From assembly GCF_009765355.1 (NCBI RefSeq), contig NZ_VTHK01000002.1:358094-422093 (forward strand): a stretch of DNA of 64,000 bases, read 5' to 3'. The position numbers were made by a program, and so were the translations under genes. The DNA is from Amycolatopsis anabasis (lineage in GTDB: Bacteria; Actinomycetota; Actinomycetes; Mycobacteriales; Pseudonocardiaceae). The notes under the pieces are model-generated. The model did not search any database and was not told the origin of the DNA. It saw only the letters and a list, made by a program, of their open reading frames with translations. Positions 1 to 9,798 of the stretch are shown in pieces. Each line of letters opens with the position of its first letter. Position 1 is the first letter of the stretch.

Positions 1-1
1 C

Positions 2-235
2 GTGATGCCGATGTTCCTGTTCTCCACCACGTTCTACCCGCTGTCGGTCTACCCGGAGCCGCTGCAGATCGTGGTGCAGTGCCTCCCGCTGTACCACGGC
101 ATCGAACTGGCCCGCGGATTCGCGGCCGGGGTGCTCGATCCGTCGATGTTCGGGCACGCCGCCTACCTTGTCGTGCTCGCGCTGATCGGCGTCTTCGCGG
201 CATCCCGCCGGATCGGCAAGCTGCTGCTGCGCTGA
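2..235 (+). CDS. ABC-2 type transporter permease, C-terminal fragment
   Basis: This is the last 77 residues of a membrane protein whose start lies before the window. The visible part has an LPLYHGIELARG segment followed by a hydrophobic helix (YLVVLALIGVFAASRR) and a short basic tail. That ending is typical of ABC-2 permeases of the NodJ/DrrB type, which form the membrane channel of drug, polyketide or polysaccharide exporters. The ATPase partner would be outside the window. It ends three bases before the convergent protease gene. The family call rests only on the C-terminal pattern. Confidence 0.7.
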   Translation: MMPMFLFSTTFYPLSVYPEPLQIVVQCLPLYHGIELARGFAAGVLDPSMFGHAAYLVVLALIGVFAASRRIGKLLLR

Positions 236-238
236 GGG

Positions 239-1726
239 TCAGCCCGCCGGAACCGGTCTCGGCAGCCGCACCGGGCTGAGCGCCGCGAGGGCGTCGACCA
301 TGCCGTGCCCGTAGAAACCGTTGTAGGCGGCGTATCCGGCGCAGTACGCGTCCTGGTGGCCGTCCCCGGTGAGGTCGTAGTCGGTGGGGCACGCCCGCGG
401 CTGCGACTGCGCCTCGAGCGCGGACCGCAGCTGGCGGGCCGAATACCGGGGATGCGCCGACGCCAGCAACGCGGCGACCCCGGCCACGTGCGGCGCCGCC
501 ATCGACGTCCCGCACAGCGGCGCGTACCCGCCCGGGACCGTGGAGAGCACGCATTCGCCGTGATCGCCGCCGGGAGCCGTGACATCGATCACGCCGAGCC
601 CGTACGAGCTGTACCCGGCCTTCACCCCGTCCGGGCCGACCGCGGACACCGCCACCACGTCGCGCAACCCGGCGGGCAGCGCTTCGCAGCCCGGCCCGGA
701 ACCGTTCGTCCGCGGCGCGGTCCGCACCCCGGACCGCGGCGACGGCGTCAGGTTGACCGCCTCGTTCGTGGCCGCGGCGACGTTCAGGGTGCCGGCTGCG
801 TTGGCGTATTCGACCGCCCGCGCGAGCGCCTCGTGCACCACTTGACGACCTGCGCCCGCCGCGCACGAGAGCGACCACGGATCGACGAAGTAACTGCTGT
901 TGGTGACGTTCATCCGCTGCTTGGCCGCCCACATCAGGCCGCAGACCGCGGCCTCCGGATCGACGTAGCCGCGGTCGTCGATCACCTTGACCGACGCGAG
1001 CCGGACCCCCGGCGCGACCCCGGTGACGCCTTTGCCGTCGTCCGCCGCGGCGATGATGCCCGCGACATGGGTGCCGTGCGGCGACGTGGTGGGCGCCCAG
1101 GTCGCCGGCGCGGTGTCCGGGGCCCCGGTCAGGCAGCCCGCCGACAGCCCGGGCGCGACGGCCCCGGCCAGTTCCGGGTGCTTCGCGTCGATACCGGAGT
1201 CGAGCACCCCGACCACGACGTCCCGGTCGCCGGACCGCAGCGACCTGGCCGCTTGGGCGTTGATCGCGCGCATGTCCCACTGCTCGCCGGAGCGGTCGGC
1301 GGCGGGCACCTGGGCGGGATCGGTCGGGGACAGCTGCGGGCGGGCGGCCGACTTCGACGCGGTCTTCCCGGTCGCCCGCTGGGCGGCGAGCCGCTCGGCC
1401 TGCGCGCTGAACACCCGTTCGGGCCCGAGGCGCCGGGCGAAGTCCGGATCGGCCGAGGTGGCGACCCCGACCGCGATCTCCGGGTAGTAGACGGTGGTCG
1501 CGCCACACGCGGCGCCGATCTGCTGGGTGGCCGCACTGGTCTCGGTGCCACGATCGAACACCACCACGTAGCGCAGGGCGCGCCCGGAGGCGGCGCAGTC
1601 CCCGGCCACCGGCTGCTCGGCGGTCGCGGCGGGGAACTGGGCGGAGAGCACCAGCGCCGTGCCCGCGACGATCGCGAACCGCCCAAGCACGGACACCGGA
1701 CCTCCAACCGGATGCAAACCCTTCAT
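239..1726 (-). CDS. secreted S8 (subtilisin-like) serine protease
   Basis: A 495-residue exported subtilisin. Residues 1-36 form a signal peptide (hydrophobic VLGRFAIVAGTALVLSA, cleavage near ATA-EQ). Residues 50-105 look like an inhibitor-type propeptide. The catalytic domain starts near residue 150, with the triad at D176 (VLDSGID), H217 (SPHGTHVAG) and S408 (CGTSMAAPHVAG), and the oxyanion asparagine probably N321. Several cysteines suggest disulfides. The ATG at 1726 was chosen because the signal peptide begins directly after it; the reading frame stays open far upstream, but that part is a shadow antisense to rne. Unlike mycosins it shows no C-terminal membrane helix, so it is probably released. 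The substrate is unknown. Confidence 0.9.
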   Translation of the reverse strand: MKGLHPVGGPVSVLGRFAIVAGTALVLSAQFPAATAEQPVAGDCAASGRALRYVVVFDRGTETSAATQQIGAACGATTVYYPEIAVGVATSADPDFARRLGPERVFSAQAERLAAQRATGKTASKSAARPQLSPTDPAQVPAADRSGEQWDMRAINAQAARSLRSGDRDVVVGVLDSGIDAKHPELAGAVAPGLSAGCLTGAPDTAPATWAPTTSPHGTHVAGIIAAADDGKGVTGVAPGVRLASVKVIDDRGYVDPEAAVCGLMWAAKQRMNVTNSSYFVDPWSLSCAAGAGRQVVHEALARAVEYANAAGTLNVAAATNEAVNLTPSPRSGVRTAPRTNGSGPGCEALPAGLRDVVAVSAVGPDGVKAGYSSYGLGVIDVTAPGGDHGECVLSTVPGGYAPLCGTSMAAPHVAGVAALLASAHPRYSARQLRSALEAQSQPRACPTDYDLTGDGHQDAYCAGYAAYNGFYGHGMVDALAALSPVRLPRPVPAG

Positions 1727-2321
1727 GATCACCGCGTCCGCGTGTTCCCGCGGCCGGTCATCCGCCCCGAGGCGCACGCTAGCCACCTCGCGGGGGCCGG
1801 ACAAGCGATACGCCGAAGTTCGCCCAGCCGAGCAGTCCGGGCCGTCCCGCGGCCGGGGTGGCGGGGACGCGCCCGGTGACCTCCCGCGACACCGAGCACG
1901 CGGCGTCCGGCGCGTCGTATGGGATACTCGGGGTGGCCACCGTGCCGGAACACATCGTGTAACAGCGGTGAGCACCGGCGTTGTGGTCAGGTGACATGCT
2001 GAAGGAGCACCGCGTCGCCGCCGCCCGCCGACGGGGTGGCTGGGGCGATGTGGGAGGCGGTGACAAGCCACGCGCCCAGCCAGCAGGTCGCCGAGCGGAC
2101 CTTGCATCGACGGGCAGCCGGCTCCACCGCCGCGGCCCGAGGTGCGAGGCTCGGAGGCATAGCACTGACACAGGATTCCCGCCGCGGGTGACCACCTCGG
2201 CGGAACAGGACAGGAAGGGGCCCCTGCGCGGCCGCGTCCTTCCGCGCCGCCCGGCGGTACTGAGGCAACGGATCTCAGTCGCCGGTTGGCCGGCAGACGC
2301 GCCCGGGGGCGGAGGAGATAT
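1727..2321. other. 595-bp gap: protease upstream region and long rne leader
   Basis: No credible gene is seen here; open frames on both strands lack convincing protein features. The segment must carry divergent promoters for the protease (minus) and rne (plus). The part next to rne contains several GC-rich self-complementary stretches, for example GGAAGG near 2215 facing CCTTCC near 2240, and ends in the ribosome binding site GGAGGAGA at 2311. A long structured leader would suit RNase E, which in enterobacteria autoregulates through its own 5' UTR. Whether that holds here is inference. Confidence 0.5.
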
Positions 2322-5171
2322 ATGTCGAACGCGGACACACCCGCCGAGAACACCGGCGGGAATCCCGCCACACCCGCAGCCGGCTCGGTGCCGGAACTGC
2401 CGCCCAGGATCAGGGTGCACGCCCTGGCGCGCCTGCTGGGCCTGAGCAGCCGGGACGTGATGGCGAAACTGACCGAACTGGGCGAACCGGCGCGCAGCGC
2501 CCAGTCGAGCGTGACCCGGGACGTCGCCCTGCGCGTCCACGAGGCCTTCAACCCCGCCGAGGCGCAGGCCGAGGCCGCACCCGAACCACAGCCCGAAACA
2601 CCACGGCCGGAGCCCGAGCGGCCCGCCCGCCCGGCGCACATCCCGGTGTTCGCCGCCCCGTCTCCGGTGTTCCTGCCGCCCGAGCCGGCGGCGCCCGCGC
2701 CCCCGCGCAAGGAGGCCCAGCCGGAGGACGCCGGGGAGGACGAGGACGCCACCGGCGGTGCGGCGGGCCACACCGACGAGGACGGCGAGGACGGCGGCGG
2801 CCGCCGTCGCCGCCGCCGCGGCCGCCGGGGCCGGGGCCGGGGCAAGGGCGGCGAGGACGGCGCCCCCGAGGCCGAGGACGAGCAGAGCGAACCGGCGGCC
2901 AAGCGCAAGCCGGAGGCCGAACCCGACCAGGGCGCCGAGGGTTCCGGCAAGTCCGAGGAAGCCGCCGCGGACGGGGACGAGTCCGGCGGTGAGGCCGAGG
3001 GCTCCAGCCGCCGTCGCCGCCGTCGCCGCCGCCGCAAGGGCGGGGACGACGACGCGGGCGAGGCCGCCGGCACCCCGGACGACCCGCCGAACACGGTGGT
3101 GCACGTCCGCCAGGGCAAGAACGAGGGCGAACAACGGCCCGCGCGCGACGAGGTGCGCAGCGTCCGCGGTTCGACCCGGCTCGAGGCCAAGCGCCAGCGC
3201 CGCCGGGACGGCCGGGAGGCCGGTCGCCGCCGCGCGCCGATCCTGTCCGAGGCCGAGTTCCTCGCCCGGCGCGAATCGGTCGAGCGGACCATGGTCGTGG
3301 CCGAGAAGGGCGACTCCACGCAGATCGGCGTCCTGGAGGACGGGGTGCTGGTCGAGCACTTCGTGACCTCGTCCGGCTCCGGTTCCATCGTCGGCAACGT
3401 CTACCTCGGCCGGGTGCAGAACGTGCTGCCCTCGATGGAGGCGGCGTTCGTCGACATCGGCCGCGGCCGCAACGCGGTGCTCTACGCCGGTGAGGTCGAC
3501 TGGGACGCCGCCGGGCTGGAGGGCAAGTCCCGCAAGATCGAGCAGGCACTGTCCACCGGCGACAGCGTGCTGGTGCAGGTCACCAAGGACCCGGTCGGCC
3601 ACAAGGGCGCCCGGCTCACCACCCAGATCTCGCTGCCCGGCCGCTTCCTGGTGTACGTGCCCGCCGGCGGCGCGACCGGGATCTCCCGCAAGCTGCCGGA
3701 GAACGAGCGTCGCCGGCTCAAGGACATCCTCAAGCGGATCGTCCCCGAGGACGCGGGCGTGATCATCCGCACCGCCTCGGAGGGCATTTCCGAGGAGGAG
3801 CTCGACCGGGACGTCCGCCGCCTCAAGGCGCAGTGGGACGTCATCAAGGAGAAGGCCGACGCCGCCAACGGCAAGACCAAGAAGACCAGCGCGCCGGTGA
3901 TGCTCTACGAGGAGCCGGACCTGCTGGTCAAGGTCGTGCGGGACCTGTTCACCGAGGACTTCGCCAAGCTCGAGGTCCAGGGCGACACCGCCTGGGAGAC
4001 GATCAACGCCTACGTCCAGCACGTGGCGCCGGACCTGACCGACCGGCTCAAGCGCTACACCGGCACCGGGGACGTGTTCGCCGACTACCGGATCGACGAG
4101 CAGATCACCAAGGCGCTGGACCGCAAGGTGTGGCTGCCTTCGGGCGGTTACCTGGTCATCGACCGCACCGAGGCGATGACCGTGATCGACGTCAACACCG
4201 GCAAGTTCACCGGTTCCGGCGGCAACCTCGAGGAGACCGTCACCCGCAACAACCTGGAGTCGGCGGAGGAGATCGTCCGCCAGCTCCGGCTGCGCGACAT
4301 CGGCGGCATCATCGTGATCGACTTCATCGACATGGTGCTGGAGTCCAACCGCGAGCTGGTGCTGCGGCGGCTCACCGAATGCCTGGGCCGGGACCGCACC
4401 CGGCACCAGGTGGCCGAGGTCACCTCGCTCGGCCTGGTGCAGATGACCCGCAAGCGGGTCGGCACCGGCCTGCTGGAGGCCTTCTCCACCACCTGCGAGC
4501 ACTGCAAGGGCCGCGGGGTCATGGTGTCGACCGAGCCGCAGCGCACCAACGGCGGCGGCGGAAACGGCAACGGCGGCGGTGGTGGCGGTGGCCACCAGCA
4601 CGGGTCCCGGCGTTCTCGCCGCGGCAAGGGCGAGGACGCCGCGCAGGCCGAGCAGCCCCGTGCCGAGCAGACCCCGGCCGGACCGACCCCGGAGCAGCGC
4701 GAATCCGTGGTCTCGGCCGTGCAGGCGATGGCCAACGCGTCCAAGGTCGCCGTGGGCAAGACCGAGGAGGAACCGGCCGCGCCGCTGAACGGGCACGCCC
4801 GCGAACCCGAGGCTCAGGTCCCGGCCTCGCCGGAACCGGTCGCCGAGGCGGCCCCGGCCGAGGAGCCGGAGCAGGCCGTCCGGCCGGAGCCGGTCCAGGT
4901 CGCGGAGTCCGCGCCCGAGGCCGAGGCCCCCGAGTCGGACGCGGCCGAGGTGACCGCCGAGCCCGAGGCCGAGCAGGCTCCGGGCGAGGACGAGCAGGCC
5001 GTGAACGTCTCGGAGGCACCTGAGGACGCTGAGGCCCCCGAGGCCGCTGAGACTCCTGAGGTGAGTGTTCCGGCGCCCGCCGGGCGGTCGGTGACCCGTC
5101 GCCGCACGCGCCGGGCTGCCTCGCGTCCCGCGGGGCCGCCGGTGCACGCCCAGGGTGGCGAGACTTCTTGA
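2322..5171 (+). CDS. rne: ribonuclease E/G
   Basis: A 949-residue endoribonuclease for rRNA processing and mRNA decay. Residues 25-60 form a short IF2-N-like helical domain (RVHALARLLGLSSRDVM), as in other actinobacterial RNase E proteins. Residues 75-330 are low-complexity acidic and arginine-rich. The catalytic core follows: S1 RNA-binding domain (GNVYLGRVQNVLPSMEAAF), 5' sensor/RNase H region, the metal-binding aspartates in VIDVNTGKF and VIDFIDM, and the zinc-link CEHCKGRG. The C-terminal 220 residues are again disordered (Ala/Pro/Glu). The core therefore sits centrally, as in mycobacteria, and not at the N terminus as in E. coli. The start is fixed by GGAGGAGA ten bases upstream. Confidence 0.95.
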   Translation: MSNADTPAENTGGNPATPAAGSVPELPPRIRVHALARLLGLSSRDVMAKLTELGEPARSAQSSVTRDVALRVHEAFNPAEAQAEAAPEPQPETPRPEPERPARPAHIPVFAAPSPVFLPPEPAAPAPPRKEAQPEDAGEDEDATGGAAGHTDEDGEDGGGRRRRRRGRRGRGRGKGGEDGAPEAEDEQSEPAAKRKPEAEPDQGAEGSGKSEEAAADGDESGGEAEGSSRRRRRRRRRKGGDDDAGEAAGTPDDPPNTVVHVRQGKNEGEQRPARDEVRSVRGSTRLEAKRQRRRDGREAGRRRAPILSEAEFLARRESVERTMVVAEKGDSTQIGVLEDGVLVEHFVTSSGSGSIVGNVYLGRVQNVLPSMEAAFVDIGRGRNAVLYAGEVDWDAAGLEGKSRKIEQALSTGDSVLVQVTKDPVGHKGARLTTQISLPGRFLVYVPAGGATGISRKLPENERRRLKDILKRIVPEDAGVIIRTASEGISEEELDRDVRRLKAQWDVIKEKADAANGKTKKTSAPVMLYEEPDLLVKVVRDLFTEDFAKLEVQGDTAWETINAYVQHVAPDLTDRLKRYTGTGDVFADYRIDEQITKALDRKVWLPSGGYLVIDRTEAMTVIDVNTGKFTGSGGNLEETVTRNNLESAEEIVRQLRLRDIGGIIVIDFIDMVLESNRELVLRRLTECLGRDRTRHQVAEVTSLGLVQMTRKRVGTGLLEAFSTTCEHCKGRGVMVSTEPQRTNGGGGNGNGGGGGGGHQHGSRRSRRGKGEDAAQAEQPRAEQTPAGPTPEQRESVVSAVQAMANASKVAVGKTEEEPAAPLNGHAREPEAQVPASPEPVAEAAPAEEPEQAVRPEPVQVAESAPEAEAPESDAAEVTAEPEAEQAPGEDEQAVNVSEAPEDAEAPEAAETPEVSVPAPAGRSVTRRRTRRAASRPAGPPVHAQGGETS

Positions 5172-5226
5172 TCCGGCTAGGGCACCCCGGTGTCGTAGCC
5201 TTGAAGAGCAGCACGTAACCTATAAG

Positions 5227-5252
5227 GCGGCCCGCCACATAGAGCGGGCCGC
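5227..5252 (+). terminator. 9-bp hairpin between rne and rplU
   Basis: Perfect stem GCGGCCCGC (5227-5235) with GCGGGCCGC (5244-5252) around an eight-base loop, without a T tract. It lies 56 bases after the rne stop and 78 bases before rplU. It may end rne transcription or be a leader structure of the L21 operon. Confidence 0.5.
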
Positions 5253-5330
5253 ATTGTGCGATACCCGGACCGCCTCTCGCGGGCCGCTCGCACAAGCCCC
5301 CACCCACTGTCGAGTAAGCAGGAGACTTCC

Positions 5331-5645
5331 GTGTCGGCGTACGCGATCGTCAAGACCGGCGGCAAGCAGTACAAGGTGGCCGTCGGCGACGTCGTCGAGG
5401 TCGAGAAGCTCGAGGGCGAGCCGGGCACCGAGCACACCTTCCCCGCCGTGTTGTTCGTCGACGGCGGCGAGGTCACCACGGACGCCGATGCGTTGGCGAA
5501 GGTCTCGGTCACCGGCAAGGTCGTCGAGCAGACCAAGGGTCCCAAGATCCGCATCCACAAGTTCAAGAACAAGACCGGGTACCACAAGCGGCAGGGTCAC
5601 CGTCAGAAGCTGACCCGCGTCGAGGTCACCGGCATCAACAAGTAA
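5331..5645 (+). CDS. rplU: 50S ribosomal protein L21
   Basis: A 104-residue L21, the usual length, which binds 23S rRNA domain I near L20. The N-terminal [16 protein letters not shown] and C-terminal [14 protein letters not shown] are signature stretches. The GTG start at 5331 was chosen because CAGGAG lies a few bases upstream and the protein then matches the family length; the frame is open upstream to 5256 without family similarity. It is co-transcribed with rpmA 15 bases downstream. Confidence 0.97.
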   Translation: MSAYAIVKTGGKQYKVAVGDVVEVEKLEGEPGTEHTFPAVLFVDGGEVTTDADALAKVSVTGKVVEQTKGPKIRIHKFKNKTGYHKRQGHRQKLTRVEVTGINK

Positions 5646-5660
5646 GGAACCTGACCAGCC

Positions 5661-5918
5661 ATGGCACACAAGAAGGGTGCTTCCAGCTCCCGCAACGGTC
5701 GTGACTCCAACGCCCAGCGGCTCGGGGTCAAGCGCTTCGGTGGTCAGGTTGTGAACGCGGGCGAGATCCTGGTTCGCCAGCGCGGCACCAAGTTCCACCC
5801 GGGTGTGAACGTCGGCCGCGGTGGCGACGACACGCTGTTCGCGCTTTCCGCCGGTGCGGTCGAGTTCGGCTCGAAGCGTGGCCGCAAGACCGTCAACATC
5901 GTCCCAGCGGACGCCTGA
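5661..5918 (+). CDS. rpmA: 50S ribosomal protein L27
   Basis: An 85-residue L27 whose N terminus reaches the peptidyl transferase centre. [16 protein letters not shown] begins directly at the start, so it lacks the cleaved N-terminal extension found in Firmicutes. The conserved [21 protein letters not shown] is present. Second gene of the rplU-rpmA unit, followed by a strong terminator. Confidence 0.97.
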   Translation: MAHKKGASSSRNGRDSNAQRLGVKRFGGQVVNAGEILVRQRGTKFHPGVNVGRGGDDTLFALSAGAVEFGSKRGRKTVNIVPADA

Positions 5919-5946
5919 CCGGCGTCGCTATCGGGCAAGACCCTCG

Positions 5947-5997
5947 AACGAGGGGCGGGGCTGGAATAGATCCGGCTTCGCCCCTCGTTTCTTTTTT
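5947..5997 (+). terminator. Rho-independent terminator after rpmA
   Basis: Stem AACGAGGGGCG (5947-5957) pairs with CGCCCCTCGTT (5979-5989) and is followed by a T-rich tract (TCTTTTTT, 5990-5997). It lies between rpmA and obg, so obg expression depends on read-through or on a promoter inside the short gap. Confidence 0.85.
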
Positions 5998-6026
5998 GTC
6001 CACTCCCGCAGAAAGAGGCACACGAA

Positions 6027-7499
6027 ATGGCGTCCCGGTTCGTTGACCGTGCGGTGATCCATCTGGCCGCCGGTGACGGTGGGAACGGGTGCGCCTCGGT
6101 GCACCGCGAGAAGTTCAAGCCGCTCGGCGGCCCCGACGGCGGCAACGGCGGCAACGGCGGGGACGTGCTCCTCACCGTGGACCCGAACGTGCACACCCTG
6201 CTCGACTTCCACTTCCGCCCGCACGCCCGCGCCGGCAACGGCAAGCAGGGCCAGGGCAGCAACCGGGCCGGCGCCGCGGGGGAGACCCTCGAGATGAAGG
6301 TGCCGGACGGCACGGTCGTGCTCACCCCGGACGGCGAAGTGCTCGCCGACCTCATCGGCGCCGGGACCACGTTCGTCGCCGCCCAGGGCGGCCGCGGCGG
6401 GCTCGGCAACGCGGCGCTGGCCTCCCGCGCCCGCAAGGCTCCCGGTTTCGCGTTGCTCGGCGAAGCGGGCGAGCAACGCGACCTCGTGCTCGAGCTGCGT
6501 TCGGTCGCCGACGTCGGCCTGCTCGGGTTCCCGTCCGCGGGCAAGTCGTCGCTGATCTCGGTGCTGTCGGCCGCCAAACCGAAGATCGCCGACTACCCGT
6601 TCACCACCCTCGTGCCGAACCTCGGCGTGGTCAGCGCGGGCGAGGTCGTCTTCACCATGGCCGACGTGCCCGGCCTGATTCCCGGCGCCAGCGAAGGAAA
6701 GGGGCTCGGCCTCGACTTCCTGCGGCACATCGAACGCTGCGCCGTGCTGGTGCACGTCGTCGACTGCGCGACCTACGAACCCGGCCGCGACCCGCTGTCC
6801 GATGTGGACGCCCTGGAGGCGGAGCTCGCCCGCTACACCCCGAGCCTCGGCGGCGACCTCGCCGAGCGGCCCCGGGTCGTCGTGCTGAACAAGGTCGACA
6901 TCCCGGAGGCCGCCGAACTCGCCGAGCTCGTGCGCCCCGATCTGGAGGCCCGCGGCCTGCCGGTGTTCGAGGTGTCCACCGCGACCCGCAAGGGCCTGCG
7001 CGAGCTGACCTTCGCCCTGGGCGCCGTGGTCGAGAAGTACCGCGGGGAGCAACCGGCCCCGGAGCCGACCAAGATCGTGCTGCGCCCGCACGCGGTGGAC
7101 GACACCGGCTTCACGGTCGAACCCGATCCGGAGGAAGAGGGCGGCTTCATCGTGCGCGGCCCCCGTCCGGAGCGCTGGATCCGGCAGACGAACTTCGGCA
7201 ACGGCGAGGCCGTCGGCTACCTCGCCGACCGGCTCAACCGGCTCGGCGTCGAAGAGGAGCTGGCGCGCCAGGGGGCGCAGCCCGGCTGCCCGGTGACCAT
7301 CGGCGACGTGACCTTCGACTGGGAGCCGTCGACTCCCGCCGGGGTGGCCGCGCACCTGTCCGGCCGGGGTACCGACGTGCGGCTGGAGGACCACAGCCGG
7401 GTCAGTGCCGCCGAGCGCAAGGAGGCCCGCCGCATTCGCCGCGAGGGCACCGGCGAGTTCGACGAAGAGTCCGAAGCGGACGAGGAGATCGATCGGTGA
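6027..7499 (+). CDS. obgE: GTPase Obg, ribosome assembly and stress factor
   Basis: A 490-residue Obg GTPase acting on the 50S subunit. Residues 1-158 are the glycine-rich Obg fold ([26 protein letters not shown]). The G domain starts near 160 with G1 [11 protein letters not shown]2/G3 including [17 protein letters not shown], and the NKVD box. The C-terminal OCT domain spans about 345-425 ([20 protein letters not shown]), followed by a charged tail. Its stop overlaps the proB start (GTGA), so the two genes are translationally coupled. Confidence 0.96.
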   Translation: MASRFVDRAVIHLAAGDGGNGCASVHREKFKPLGGPDGGNGGNGGDVLLTVDPNVHTLLDFHFRPHARAGNGKQGQGSNRAGAAGETLEMKVPDGTVVLTPDGEVLADLIGAGTTFVAAQGGRGGLGNAALASRARKAPGFALLGEAGEQRDLVLELRSVADVGLLGFPSAGKSSLISVLSAAKPKIADYPFTTLVPNLGVVSAGEVVFTMADVPGLIPGASEGKGLGLDFLRHIERCAVLVHVVDCATYEPGRDPLSDVDALEAELARYTPSLGGDLAERPRVVVLNKVDIPEAAELAELVRPDLEARGLPVFEVSTATRKGLRELTFALGAVVEKYRGEQPAPEPTKIVLRPHAVDDTGFTVEPDPEEEGGFIVRGPRPERWIRQTNFGNGEAVGYLADRLNRLGVEEELARQGAQPGCPVTIGDVTFDWEPSTPAGVAAHLSGRGTDVRLEDHSRVSAAERKEARRIRREGTGEFDEESEADEEIDR

Positions 7500-8602
7500 G
7501 CGAGGCCCGGCGGGCGATCGCCGCCGCGCGGAGGCTCGTGGTCAAGGTCGGTTCGTCCGCGCTGACCACCGCGGGCGACGGCCTGGACGTGTCCCGGCTG
7601 GACGCGCTGGTGGACGCCATCGCGGACCGGGTCGCCCGGGACACGCAGATCGTGCTGGTGTCCTCCGGGGCGATCGGTGCGGGCCTGGCCCCGCTCGCGC
7701 TCGGCAAGCGCCCGCGCGACCTGGCCACCCAGCAGGCGGCGGCGAGCGTCGGCCAGCTCGCGCTGGCGCACGCCTACGCCGAATCCTTCGGCCGGTACTC
7801 GCTGACCGTCGGCCAGGTGCTGCTCACCTCCGACGACGTGGTCCGGCGCGCGCACTACCGCAACGCGCAGCGGACGTTCTCCCGGTTGCTCGCGCTCGGC
7901 GCGGTCCCGGTGGTGAACGAGAACGACACGGTGGCCACCGAGGAGATCCGGTTCGGCGACAACGACCGGCTGGCCGCCCTGGTCGCCCACCTCGTCGGCG
8001 CCGAGGCCCTGGTGCTGCTGTCCGATGTGGACGCCCTGTACGACGGAGATCCGCGCGGCGGCGCGACCCGGCGCATCACCGAGGTCAACGGTCAGTCCGA
8101 TGTGGACGGAATCGCGGTCGGCATGTCGAGTTCGGGGCTGGGCACCGGCGGCATGGTGTCCAAACTCGCCGCCGCCCGGACCGCCGCCGCGGCCGGCATT
8201 CCCGTGTTGCTGGCCGCCGCCGCGGACGCGGCGAAGGCGCTCGGGGCCGCCGAGGTGGGCACCGCGTTCGGCGCAGCCGACTCGCGGCTGTCCGCGCGCC
8301 GGTTCTGGCTCGGCTACGCGGCGGGTTCGAGCGGGCGGCTCCAGCTCGACGACGGCGCCGTGTCGGCCGTGGTCCGGCGGCGCCGATCGCTGCTCGCGGC
8401 GGGGATCACCGGGGTGGACGGCGACTTCCAGGCCGGGGACGTGGTCGATCTGGTCGACCCCGCCCAGCGGGTGGTGGCCCGGGGTGTGGTGGCTTTCGAC
8501 GCCGGTGAACTGCCCGGACTGATCGGCCGATCCAGCCACCAACTGCCGGAGGAGCAGCGCCGCGAGGTCGTGCACGCCGACGATCTGGTGCCCTTGCGTT
8601 AG
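7496..8602 (+). CDS. proB: glutamate 5-kinase
   Basis: A 368-residue enzyme phosphorylating L-glutamate, the first step of proline synthesis. The amino-acid kinase domain covers residues 10-265 ([58 protein letters not shown]). A PUA domain follows at about 285-365. The GTG start overlaps the obg stop by four bases, the same arrangement as in mycobacteria. Feedback inhibition by proline is expected from the family. Confidence 0.95.
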   Translation: MSEARRAIAAARRLVVKVGSSALTTAGDGLDVSRLDALVDAIADRVARDTQIVLVSSGAIGAGLAPLALGKRPRDLATQQAAASVGQLALAHAYAESFGRYSLTVGQVLLTSDDVVRRAHYRNAQRTFSRLLALGAVPVVNENDTVATEEIRFGDNDRLAALVAHLVGAEALVLLSDVDALYDGDPRGGATRRITEVNGQSDVDGIAVGMSSSGLGTGGMVSKLAAARTAAAAGIPVLLAAAADAAKALGAAEVGTAFGAADSRLSARRFWLGYAAGSSGRLQLDDGAVSAVVRRRRSLLAAGITGVDGDFQAGDVVDLVDPAQRVVARGVVAFDAGELPGLIGRSSHQLPEEQRREVVHADDLVPLR

Positions 8603-8609
8603 CCTCCGG

Positions 8610-8636
8610 GCGCACGAACGCGTGTTCATCGTGCGC
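8610..8636. terminator. hairpin between convergent proB and membrane-protein gene
   Basis: GCGCACGA (8610-8617) pairs with TCGTGCGC (8629-8636) across an 11-base loop, followed by TCTT on the plus strand. It lies just after the proB stop and overlaps the end of the opposing gene, so it could serve both directions. Confidence 0.55.
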
Positions 8637-9090
8637 TCTTCGCGGTGTGTTTCGCGAAAAGCGCGCGGACCTGGGGCCGGGTGACGAAGAACAGCAGGGC
8701 CAGCAGGACGGCGGCCTGGGCGACCTGGCCGATCCGCATCCACAGTGGGAACTGCGCGCTGACCACGAGAAAGACCAGGCCCGCGAAGCCGAGAATGGCG
8801 ATGATCAGCACCCTCGCGTAGGTCCGCCGCCGTCCCAGATGCAGCCGTTTCGCGATGCCGAAGTAGAGGATTCCGACCACCAGCACCGAAACCGGACGGA
8901 TCCAGAGCACGTCCGCCAGCGCCTGCCGGGTCGCGCCGGGCTGGGTGGCCACCTGGTAATCGAGGATGCTGTCCTCGAACAGGAAGGTCAGCGCGGCGAA
9001 CACCACGCTGATCGCCAGGTTGAGGTACAGCAGCCGGATGACCGGCCGGAGTGCGGTTTCGGCGCGCGTGGGCGCGACGGAAGAAGGCAT
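8626..9090 (-). CDS. four-helix integral membrane protein of unknown function
   Basis: A 154-residue protein with four clear hydrophobic segments at about 17-40, 62-82, 92-112 and 118-140, separated by short basic loops. I recognise no family motif. It starts 34 bases after the TetR-type gene on the same strand and has its own ribosome binding site (GGGAGAGAACC), so it is probably co-transcribed with that regulator and may be its target. No enzymatic role can be read from it. Confidence 0.75.
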   Translation of the reverse strand: MPSSVAPTRAETALRPVIRLLYLNLAISVVFAALTFLFEDSILDYQVATQPGATRQALADVLWIRPVSVLVVGILYFGIAKRLHLGRRRTYARVLIIAILGFAGLVFLVVSAQFPLWMRIGQVAQAAVLLALLFFVTRPQVRALFAKHTAKSAR

Positions 9091-9124
9091 GGTTCTCTCC
9101 CGAAGTGAATTGCTGTTTCCGGAT

Positions 9125-9742
9125 TTATTTGCTGGTCGCCCGCGCGAACATCGCGACGAGTTCCCGGGCGTAGGCGTCGACGTCGGTTTCGGGATCCACG
9201 GCGAGCTGGAAGTGGATCCCGTCGATCGCCTGGCGCAGCGTGATCGCCATGATCCAGGGATCGAATTCGCCGAACGCGCCGTCTCGCTGACCTTCGCGCA
9301 GGCGGTTGGCGATCGGGCTGAGGGCGTCCTGGTACCAGCTCTGCACGCTCGGGTTTTCCGTGGCTTGGCGGTGATGCCCGATGTCGAGCAGTGCGTTGAT
9401 CTCCGCGGGATGCTCCTGCACGAAGTCCAGGTTCGACTCGATGAACGCGCGCAGCTTGGCGTGGTGGTCCGCCGCCTCGTCGATCTTGGGCAGCATGTAG
9501 CCGGTCGCGGTGGACAGGACCGCCGCGGTGACCGCGTCCATCAGGTCGTCCTTGCCCTGGAAGTGGTAGGAGATCATCCCGGTGCTGCTCAGCCCCGCCC
9601 GTTTGGCGATCTGCGCGAACGACGTGCGGGCATACCCGAGCTCACCGATCGTCTCGATCGCGGCGCGCACGATCTGTGCCCGCCGGGCGTTCTCGGTGAA
9701 CGTCCGGCTGTCTTGCTCGCCTGAGCCAGAGTTTGCCCGCAT
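9125..9742 (-). CDS. TetR/AcrR-family transcriptional repressor
   Basis: A 205-residue regulator. The N-terminal helix-turn-helix spans about 20-65 (RAAIETIGELGYARTSFAQI, then KRAGLSSTGMISYHFQGKD). The C-terminal helices would form the ligand pocket and dimer interface. The ATG at 9742 is preferred; a TTG two codons upstream is the alternative. The 12-bp palindrome at 9755-9766, just upstream of the start, is a likely autoregulatory operator. It sits 56 bases downstream of an MFS gene and upstream of a small membrane protein, all on the minus strand, suggesting a transport unit under its control. The ligand is unknown. Confidence 0.9.
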   Translation of the reverse strand: MRANSGSGEQDSRTFTENARRAQIVRAAIETIGELGYARTSFAQIAKRAGLSSTGMISYHFQGKDDLMDAVTAAVLSTATGYMLPKIDEAADHHAKLRAFIESNLDFVQEHPAEINALLDIGHHRQATENPSVQSWYQDALSPIANRLREGQRDGAFGEFDPWIMAITLRQAIDGIHFQLAVDPETDVDAYARELVAMFARATSK

Positions 9743-9754
9743 GAGCAAAATTTA

Positions 9755-9766
9755 GCTCGGGCGAGC
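9755..9766. promoter_or_regulatory. palindrome, candidate TetR operator
   Basis: GCTCGGGCGAGC is a GCTCG-GG-CGAGC dyad placed 13-24 bases before the start of the tetR-type gene, in the gap after the upstream MFS gene. Position and symmetry fit an autoregulatory site. Binding by the neighbouring protein is inferred. Confidence 0.4.
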
Positions 9767-9798
9767 GAACCGGGGCAATCAGGGATGTCCCCGAGTTC

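Noticed and set aside
239..3397. 1052-codon minus-strand frame
   Set aside because: Only the last 495 codons make a protein (the protease). The upstream part is antisense to rne, Arg/Pro/Ser-rich, and arises from high GC at codon position 3.
1779..5147. 1122-codon frame antisense to rne
   Set aside because: Low-complexity Leu/Gly/Arg/His composition typical of antisense frames in GC-rich DNA; the plus strand encodes a full RNase E/G.
5227..5252. Known ribosomal-protein leader RNA
   Set aside because: The hairpin is simple and I could not match it to a described L21 leader, so it is listed only as a hairpin.
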